DNA of 14,452 bases from positions 1-14,452 of the forward strand of contig JAEWGS010000070.1 in NCBI GenBank assembly GCA_023388205.1, read 5' to 3'. The notes beneath the pieces are model-generated. The model saw only the letters and a list, made by a program, of their open reading frames with translations. It was not told the DNA's origin and did no database searches. How positions within the stretch are numbered: the stretch's first letter is position 1; each line of letters begins with the position of its first letter. Of the stretch, positions 1-5,181 are shown piece after piece. Source of the DNA: Bacillota bacterium (GTDB taxonomy: Bacteria; Bacillota; Clostridia; Saccharofermentanales; Fastidiosipilaceae). The position numbers and the translations under genes were made by a program.

Positions 1-52
1 CTTTCCGCCGCCTAAAACTTTCTCATATGAGGCGCTTTTGGACGGATTTGGC

Positions 53-81
53 TTGAAACACACTGGGAGATGGGTTATTAT
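53..81 (+). promoter_or_regulatory. Probable sigma-70/sigma-A promoter of rpsT
   Basis: A TTGAAA box at 53-58 and a TATTAT box at 76-81 are separated by 17 bases, which is the optimal spacing for a housekeeping promoter. Transcription would begin near position 88 and give a leader of about 28 bases that contains the ribosome binding site. Both boxes match the consensus at five of six positions. No start site has been measured. Confidence 0.6.
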
Positions 82-115
82 ATTTGAGCTTATTTTTAAC
101 AGGAGGTAATGCGAG

Positions 116-382
116 ATGCCGAATATCAAGTCAGCGATGAAACGCAGCCGTACCATTCCGCGTAAGACGGCGATCAACAAGCGTGCGAAGTCCGAATTGA
201 AGACGCTTGTGAAGAAGACCCGCTCGATGATTGAAACGGGCAGCGAGGACGCCGCGAAGGTTTTGTCCGAGACACAGAGTGCGCTTCAGCATTTCGCGTG
301 CAAGGGTCATCTGCATAAGAAGACCGCCGCGCGCCGTATGTCCCGTCTGCAGAAGGCGCTCAACAAGCAAGCGAAGGCTTGA
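116..382 (+). CDS. rpsT: 30S ribosomal protein S20
   Basis: The 88-residue product is small and very basic. It starts MPNIKSAMKRSRT and has alternating Lys/Arg-rich helices and the near C-terminal KTAARRMSRLQKALNK segment typical of S20, which binds 16S rRNA early in small-subunit assembly. The length matches the family norm of about 85-90 residues. AGGAGG at 101-106 lies nine bases before the ATG. A nearer ATG at 109 is in another frame and too close to that site. It is monocistronic, with its own promoter upstream and a strong terminator downstream, as is common for this gene. In some bacteria S20 represses its own translation, but nothing in this short leader shows that here. Confidence 0.97.
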   Translation: MPNIKSAMKRSRTIPRKTAINKRAKSELKTLVKKTRSMIETGSEDAAKVLSETQSALQHFACKGHLHKKTAARRMSRLQKALNKQAKA

Positions 383-440
383 TGAGACTTGCCTCTTGTC
401 ATTGAGGGAGTGCACCTCACATAATGAGGAATGTAGATAT

Positions 441-470
441 AAAAAGGTCGCCCACTGGGGCGACCTTTTT
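441..470. terminator. Bidirectional intrinsic terminator between rpsT and mtnN
   Basis: A perfect inverted repeat has a GC-rich stem, GGTCGCCC (446-453) and GGGCGACC (458-465), around the loop ACTG. It is flanked by five A on the left and five T on the right, so an RNA read from either strand ends in a hairpin followed by a U run. It sits between the converging ends of rpsT and mtnN and can serve both. Confidence 0.93.
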
Positions 471-510
471 GTTATGCGCGGAGATCTTTTTATGATGCCA
501 CGCTGATGCT

Positions 511-1212
511 TTAGCTTTTTCTTGAGGCTGCTTCTTGACGCCGTTTGAGGAAGTGTGCGACAGTCTGCGCGGCGTTTTGAGAGGCTTTTTTGATGTAACG
601 ATCAAAATCTGAGGGATTTTCGCGAAGCGCAATATCGGAAAGACCTCTTAAAACAAGGCAAGGGACACGGTAGCGCGTAGCGATTTGTAAAATGGCGTTG
701 CTTTCCATATCGGCGGCGATGGCGTCTGGCGCTAAATCAAGAATTTTTTGATACTGCGCTTGAGTCATGACAAAGAGATCGCCCGAGATCAAGTGACCGC
801 GATGAAAGGGCAGCGAGAGTTCTTTGAGACAATCGCAAAAAAGCGAAACATCTTCATCTGCTGTTTCAAAACTGTATGCATGTAAATCTTCATGAGGATC
901 GTGTGCGTTAAAGCATAAATCGTGATAACTGGTTTTTTCGGCGACGATGAGGTCACCGATTTCTTGATTGGGACGAAGGCCCCCGGCGCTGCCCACGTTG
1001 ATGATGAGATTGGGATGGTCTCGGTTAATGAGATCCGTGACGGTTGATGCCGCGTAGGCCTTGCCGACACCGCAGAGCGCCAAACTGATTTCTTGCCCGT
1101 GGAGTCGACCGTGATAAGCAGGATAAGGGCGATTGGATAGAGGCTCGAGTTGCGTACAAAGTTGAGCCATTGCATTGAGTTCTTCCTTGCAGGCGCAGAT
1201 CAGACAGATCAT
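511..1212 (-). CDS. mtnN: 5'-methylthioadenosine/S-adenosylhomocysteine nucleosidase
   Basis: This 233-residue enzyme cleaves the glycosidic bond of methylthioadenosine and S-adenosylhomocysteine. It releases adenine and recycles by-products of SAM use, including the precursor of autoinducer-2. The N-terminus MICLICACKEEL aligns with the family start, and Glu11 corresponds to the catalytic acid Glu12 of the E. coli enzyme. NVGSAGGL (72-79) is the conserved purine-phosphorylase-type glycine motif. Glu170 in ADMESNAI and Asp193 in RGLSDIA match the substrate-binding Glu174 and catalytic Asp197. The reading frame stays open upstream to 1362, but the start at 1212 is chosen because AAAGGAG lies five bases before it and homology begins there. 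It lies downstream of the carboxypeptidase on the same strand, 136 bases away. No clear promoter is visible in that gap, so co-transcription is possible. Confidence 0.94.
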   Translation of the reverse strand: MICLICACKEELNAMAQLCTQLEPLSNRPYPAYHGRLHGQEISLALCGVGKAYAASTVTDLINRDHPNLIINVGSAGGLRPNQEIGDLIVAEKTSYHDLCFNAHDPHEDLHAYSFETADEDVSLFCDCLKELSLPFHRGHLISGDLFVMTQAQYQKILDLAPDAIAADMESNAILQIATRYRVPCLVLRGLSDIALRENPSDFDRYIKKASQNAAQTVAHFLKRRQEAASRKS

Positions 1213-1217
1213 AAATT

Positions 1218-1224
1218 CTCCTTT
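1218..1224 (-). promoter_or_regulatory. Ribosome binding site fixing the mtnN start
   Basis: On the minus strand AAAGGAG precedes the ATG at 1212 by five bases. It supports the 233-residue form over a 283-residue form starting at 1362, which would add 50 residues with no family counterpart and would overlap the end of the carboxypeptidase gene. Confidence 0.8.
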
Positions 1225-1348
1225 TGTTTGGAATGAATCTTTAGTTAATGAGATGAGTCTTGAAAATGAATGGACCGCTTGGGTCGTTAGGCTTTTGAAG
1301 CACCTTTGCTGTCTATTATCGACTGAAAACAAGCTTGAGCGCAAGACA

Positions 1349-2587
1349 CTAATCGCCTTCATTTAGATCTTGTGCTTCATGTGGATTTTCTTGGAGCAAC
1401 AAAGCTTGGCAGATTAAGGCGTTGCTTTCATAGCGCTGATCGTTGTCTTTTGACCCGAGTGTGATCACAAGATAAGGGTGATCGCCTCGGCTCCAGAGGG
1501 TGATTAAGTTTGCAGCCTCAGGGAGCGTCCCTGTTTTAAGGCCGAAGATATTGGGGTCATACCAAGCAGAGCTTTCGTTGAGACAGAGATTGGTGTTGGT
1601 CCATTCGGCGACAAAGCCGTCTGGAAATTCACTGGGGTAAACAGATTCCTTCGTTATGTCGAGAATCCAATCCTGTTGAATGAGCTCTGTCGCAGCGACG
1701 GCCAAATCCCGAGCTGTGCTGTAATCGTCTGAGCGAAAACCACTGGGATCGCGCAATAAGGTGTCTTCTAAGCCGAGCTGATCCAGATAAGCGCGCAAGT
1801 CATCGGCGAAGTATTTCAAAGCCTCTGATGCGGGTAGCGCTGTTTCGTTTTCTTCACTTTCAGATGAGACATCCAGGCCCTGCTTGTGGCGTGCACAGGC
1901 GACAGCCAAGGCGTAAGCGGCATCGTTCCCTGAAGGAACGAGCATGCCTTCAATTAGATTTTTCACGCTGTATACACCCGATTGAATCCAAGCCATCGTC
2001 GAGTCTTCAGGCACCATTTGCAATGTTTCTACATCTACGTAGATCAGATCTTCGGGATGAAAGAGCGTCAAGGCATAATCTGCGGTGATGAGTTTGGCGA
2101 TGGAGGCGGGGGGAATCTGGGCGTTGCTGTCTTTGGCAAAGAGGACCTCCCCTGTTTTCAAATCGATGCAGAGGGCAGACTGGGCGGGGACGTCGTCTAA
2201 ATCTAAGAGGCTCTTGTCGGAGATGTCTTTTTCACGGAAGCGAATAAACTGTCCCGAAGTAAGGCTCGATAGATTCTTTTCGCTGTCGGGTGAAAAGGGG
2301 GAATTGGATCCGCTGGGGTTGACTGAGCTGTTTTCGAGACTGCTGGAAGAGACTTTATCACGACTTTTAAGTTGCGTGTTGTCCTTCGGATCCGTATGGA
2401 TCGGCGCTAAGACGAAGCGAAAAATGAGCGCTAAGGTGAAAACCAAGAGGAAAAAGATCATCAAGTAGATGGGGCCTTTGGGTTTTTGCTGTTCCACATA
2501 AGGAACACCGGGGTTGGGCGGTGTGTAGTGGTACAGATCTGAGTTTAGATTAGAAGAAGTGGAAGGACGCTGCTTACGTTGAGACAT
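1349..2587 (-). CDS. Membrane-anchored D-alanyl-D-alanine carboxypeptidase (peptidase family S11)
   Basis: The 412-residue protein is a penicillin-binding protein of the S11 (PBP5/DacF) class. It removes the terminal D-alanine from peptidoglycan stem peptides outside the membrane. The three active-site motifs are present in order: Ser162-Ile-Ala-Lys165 (PPASIAKL), Ser219-Gly-Asn221 (VPSGNDAA) and Lys351-Thr-Gly353 (GLKTGT). A hydrophobic helix at about residues 39-61 follows a positively charged cytoplasmic N-terminus, and a Ser/Asn-rich linker (about 70-115) leads to the catalytic domain. The protein ends soon after that domain. It therefore lacks the C-terminal beta domain and amphipathic anchor of PBP5, and the N-terminal helix probably tethers it. 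The ATG at 2587 is preferred because GAGG lies seven bases upstream. The earlier in-frame ATG at 2605 has no such site. The gene is divergent from the histidine kinase. A specific dac symbol is not justified. Confidence 0.9.
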   Translation of the reverse strand: MSQRKQRPSTSSNLNSDLYHYTPPNPGVPYVEQQKPKGPIYLMIFFLLVFTLALIFRFVLAPIHTDPKDNTQLKSRDKVSSSSLENSSVNPSGSNSPFSPDSEKNLSSLTSGQFIRFREKDISDKSLLDLDDVPAQSALCIDLKTGEVLFAKDSNAQIPPASIAKLITADYALTLFHPEDLIYVDVETLQMVPEDSTMAWIQSGVYSVKNLIEGMLVPSGNDAAYALAVACARHKQGLDVSSESEENETALPASEALKYFADDLRAYLDQLGLEDTLLRDPSGFRSDDYSTARDLAVAATELIQQDWILDITKESVYPSEFPDGFVAEWTNTNLCLNESSAWYDPNIFGLKTGTLPEAANLITLWSRGDHPYLVITLGSKDNDQRYESNALICQALLLQENPHEAQDLNEGD

Positions 2588-2657
2588 GGACCAACCTCGT
2601 TTCATCAGATTTGTTTAAGAGATAAGTTACGCCGCAGGTCCAAAGCGACTTTAAGAT

Positions 2658-2686
2658 CAATTAGCAGGTGTAAATCGATGTATCAA
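2658..2686 (-). promoter_or_regulatory. Candidate promoter of the D,D-carboxypeptidase gene
   Basis: Read on the minus strand, TTGATA (2686-2681) and TAATTG (2663-2658) are separated by 17 bases. The -35 box is good and the -10 box is weak. The expected transcript start is about 65 bases upstream of the start codon at 2587. One copy of the 15-base direct repeat fills the spacer, as an operator might. Confidence 0.35.
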
Positions 2687-2712
2687 TTGGTCTTTTACAG
2701 GCATAAATCGAT
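2665..2712 (+). repeat. Pair of 15-base direct repeats, 33 bases apart
   Basis: CAGGTGTAAATCGAT (2665-2679) and CAGGCATAAATCGAT (2698-2712) match at 13 of 15 positions. Their start-to-start distance of 33 bases is close to three helical turns, so both would face the same side of the DNA. They lie on either side of the candidate -35 box of the carboxypeptidase promoter. Each contains the palindrome ATCGAT. Confidence 0.6.
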
Positions 2713-2769
2713 CCTTATTTTCTCAAATTTTGCGCTCGCTTGCTGAAGCGCTGACAGAGGCCTTTTAAT

Positions 2770-2811
2770 AGGAGCTTTTTTAGGAGCTTTTAGGGACTTT
2801 CAGGGACTTTT
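2770..2811 (+). repeat. Four short tandem direct repeats upstream of the histidine kinase
   Basis: Four copies of the pattern AGGRRCTTTT begin at 2770, 2782, 2792 and 2802. The first two read AGGAGCTTTT. The last two read AGGGACTTT followed by C or T. The spacings of 12, 10 and 10 bases are close to one helical turn. They end about 60 bases before the TATACT box. Confidence 0.6.
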
Positions 2812-2871
2812 TAAGTTTCACCACTTTCTCCGGCATCGAGAAAGATTTCGCGCAATATTTGGCGGAGGATT

Positions 2872-2877
2872 TATACT
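2872..2877 (+). promoter_or_regulatory. Candidate -10 box of the histidine kinase gene
   Basis: TATACT matches the -10 consensus at five of six positions and lies 29 bases before the ATG. No good -35 box stands at 16-18 bases upstream, so the promoter may be weak or activator-dependent. Confidence 0.35.
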
Positions 2878-2906
2878 AATAGAGATGCTTGTGGAAGGGT
2901 TTTAAG

Positions 2907-4454
2907 ATGCGAAAAAAAGGAAAACAGTCACCTTATTTGAGAACGACTTTGGCGCTTGTGGGGGTCATTGTCTGTTCGTTCATGCTCCTGATTGCGACAT
3001 TTTATCGGGTGATTACCTCATCGGTAAATCAAGTGCGCTCTGAACAGTTGGCCCAAGCTGCAACTGAGTTCTCGGATCGTCTGCAGGCCAGCCTTTTGCC
3101 GCAAAATTACAGTGAATACAGAATGAGTGTGCACGAGATTAAAGCCATACAAGAGAATATGAGCTTTATGTCGCACCTAACAAAGGCCTATGTTTGGCTG
3201 GTCTTGCCGAACGGGCAGATTGTGTACAACTCGGAAATGCCTGAGGATATGCGCGAGATGCTTTGGATTCATCGGAAGATGGACGATACCTATTGGCTCG
3301 ACAAGGCTTATATTGGCGAAGGCGTCGGCGATGAAGGTTTATTGATCAAAGGCGGAAGTTACCACGGGCTCTTTAGTTCCTTAGGTGGGGATTGGATCAG
3401 TGTCGTTCGTCCTGTTTTTCTCAAAGGCGAGCGCGTCTTTTATCTGCAGATGCATCAGCCTGTGCGTTTGGCGGAGGACATTCGCCTTTATCTTTTGAAC
3501 GGTTTGGCGGTGTCCATGTTGATCGCCGTTATTGTCGCGATGGCGTTTGTCTGGGTCTTTACGAAGCAAATTTCTCGTCCGTTGTCTTTGTTGGCCTCAG
3601 CAGCTAAGAAGGTGAGTTTGGGTGATTTTAGTGTGCGCGTGAGTCTACCGCCTCAGAGCTTAATGAATGTGCTGGATGAGAATGATCAGCTGAGAGAATT
3701 CGTCAAGATGTTTAACCATATGATTGCGCGCATCGAAGATCAAAATGTGGAACAGCGAAACTTTATTTCTAGCATTTCTCATGACTTGAGAACACCGCTC
3801 ACATCGATTTCTGGCTTTACGCAAGCGATGCTGGACGGAACCATCTCAGATGAGCAACGAGAACGGTATTTGGGCATGGTTGCAAGCGAGGCGAAGAGCT
3901 TAGCGAAACTCGTCAAAGAAATGAATGATGTCGTGCAAATTGATGGGACGGATGTCACCTATACCTTTACTGAGTTTGATTTGGCTGAATTGATGCGACA
4001 TGTCCTTGAGGCAATGGAGCCAATTTTTTCTGAAAAAGAAATTCAAAGCTTCGCAGAGTTCGAGATCGACAGTAAAAAGGCGCACGCCCAAAATGGTCAA
4101 ATTATGGTTTACGCTGATGAGGTGCAGATTCGCCGCGTGTTGACCAACCTTCTGGGGAATGCGAGTAAGTTCACGCCTGAGAAAGGTTTGATTGAAATTA
4201 AAGCGCGACTTGTTCCAGAGAAAAAATACGTTTTGGTCACCGTGGAAGACAATGGTCCCGGTGTGGCGGAAGAAGATCGGCCTTACATCTTTGATCGTTT
4301 TTACAAGGTGGATCGCTCGCGCACAGGTAAGCAGGGGAGTGGTTTTGGCCTTTATATTTGCAGACGTATTTTGCACGCGCATGGGCAGCAAATCTGGGTG
4401 GATCGCTCCAAAGAAGGTGGGGCCTTGTTTGGTTTTACCTTGCCTTTGGCATAG
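2907..4454 (+). CDS. Membrane sensor histidine kinase (HAMP-HisKA-HATPase), orphan
   Basis: The 515-residue protein is a class I two-component sensor. A first membrane helix (about 13-36) and a second (about 193-220) enclose an extracytoplasmic domain of roughly 155 residues. A HAMP linker follows (about 215-270), opening with the KQISRPLSLL segment. The HisKA motif SSISHDLRTPLTSISGF has phospho-acceptor His292. The ATP-binding domain shows the N box NLLGNASKF (N414, N418), the G1 box VEDNGPGV, the F box YIFDRFYKVDRSR and the G2 box GSGFGLYI. ATG 2907 is preferred over an in-frame TTG at 2889 because GGAAGGG (2893-2899) lies seven bases before it. No response regulator gene lies beside it, although most such kinases are paired with one. 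The divergent carboxypeptidase hints at an envelope signal, but that is inference. There is no terminator before nth, 64 bases downstream. Confidence 0.93.
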   Translation: MRKKGKQSPYLRTTLALVGVIVCSFMLLIATFYRVITSSVNQVRSEQLAQAATEFSDRLQASLLPQNYSEYRMSVHEIKAIQENMSFMSHLTKAYVWLVLPNGQIVYNSEMPEDMREMLWIHRKMDDTYWLDKAYIGEGVGDEGLLIKGGSYHGLFSSLGGDWISVVRPVFLKGERVFYLQMHQPVRLAEDIRLYLLNGLAVSMLIAVIVAMAFVWVFTKQISRPLSLLASAAKKVSLGDFSVRVSLPPQSLMNVLDENDQLREFVKMFNHMIARIEDQNVEQRNFISSISHDLRTPLTSISGFTQAMLDGTISDEQRERYLGMVASEAKSLAKLVKEMNDVVQIDGTDVTYTFTEFDLAELMRHVLEAMEPIFSEKEIQSFAEFEIDSKKAHAQNGQIMVYADEVQIRRVLTNLLGNASKFTPEKGLIEIKARLVPEKKYVLVTVEDNGPGVAEEDRPYIFDRFYKVDRSRTGKQGSGFGLYICRRILHAHGQQIWVDRSKEGGALFGFTLPLA

Positions 4455-4518
4455 TGTTTAAGTTCTCGTTTGCGTTTGTATCAAAGGGGACACGGTACGG
4501 AGAAGGTAGGAGTTTGAC

Positions 4519-5181
4519 ATGCCGAGAGAAAGCCGACAAAAGCAAAGACAGCGCTGCAAAGAGATCATGCAGCGTTTAAGACAGGCCTATGGGCCCGTCG
4601 AGTGTTCTTTACTCTTTCGTGAAGATCCGTTTCGCCTGATGGTGGCAGCGATTTTGGCCGCTCAGTGTACAGATGCAAGGGTGAATCAGGTCACGCCGGC
4701 CCTTTTTGCGCGCTTTGAACGCGTCGAGGATTTTGCAGATGCACGCGCGGAAGAGGTCGAAGTTTTTGTCAAAACCTGCGGTCTTTATCGCAATAAAGCG
4801 AAGAATATTGTTTTGGCGGCGAAAACGATACGGGATCAATTTCACGGAGAACTACCTCAAACGCTCGACGGGCTTCTTTCGATTCCAGGGGTGGGGCGAA
4901 AAATTGCAAACCTCATTTTGGGTGATTGCTTTGCGATTCCAGGCATCGTGGTCGACACCCATTGCAAGCGCTTGAGTTATCGCCTGGGCTTTACGAAAAA
5001 TACGGATCCCACGAAGGTGGAACGCGATCTGATGCTGATCGTCGAAACGGAAGATCAGATCGATTATGGACATTACATGGTCGATCATGGACGCGCTGTT
5101 TGCAAAGCGCAAAGACCGCTTTGTGATGCCTGCGTCTTACGAGAACTTTGCCCGACTGGGCGAGGAGAACGGGCGTTATGA
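4519..5181 (+). CDS. nth: Endonuclease III (DNA glycosylase / AP lyase)
   Basis: The 220-residue enzyme excises oxidised pyrimidines and cuts at abasic sites in base excision repair. The helix-hairpin-helix motif LLSIPGVGRKIANLILG carries the catalytic lysine Lys128, and the catalytic aspartate is Asp146 in VVDTHCKR. Their 18-residue separation equals that of E. coli Lys120 and Asp138. A [4Fe-4S] cluster loop near the C-terminus has Cys195, Cys202, Cys205 and Cys211 in the standard C-x6-C-x2-C-x5-C spacing. Length is normal for the family. AGGAG (4508-4512) lies six bases before the ATG. The stop codon overlaps the recG start in ATGA, which indicates translational coupling of two DNA repair genes. 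Confidence 0.96.
   Translation: MPRESRQKQRQRCKEIMQRLRQAYGPVECSLLFREDPFRLMVAAILAAQCTDARVNQVTPALFARFERVEDFADARAEEVEVFVKTCGLYRNKAKNIVLAAKTIRDQFHGELPQTLDGLLSIPGVGRKIANLILGDCFAIPGIVVDTHCKRLSYRLGFTKNTDPTKVERDLMLIVETEDQIDYGHYMVDHGRAVCKAQRPLCDACVLRELCPTGRGERAL

Larger units (their letters stand above)
2588..2906. promoter_or_regulatory. Divergent intergenic control region (carboxypeptidase / histidine kinase)
   Basis: This 319-base stretch carries no credible gene. Near the carboxypeptidase it holds a minus-strand promoter candidate overlapped by two 15-base direct repeats. In the middle is a small hairpin, CGCTT (2737-2741) / AAGCG (2746-2750). Nearer the kinase is a run of four short direct repeats at 2770-2811, and then a TATACT box at 2872-2877. 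The size and the repeats suggest regulator binding, but no regulator is identified. Confidence 0.5.

Noticed and set aside
1213..1362. Extended 50-residue N-terminus of the MTA/SAH nucleosidase
   Set aside because: The extension has no family counterpart, overlaps the end of the upstream gene, and a strong ribosome binding site stands at the internal ATG at 1212.
3900..4391. Long antisense reading frame (163 codons) inside the histidine kinase gene
   Set aside because: It lies opposite a clearly conserved kinase domain, has no recognisable motif or start signal, and is a shadow of the real gene.
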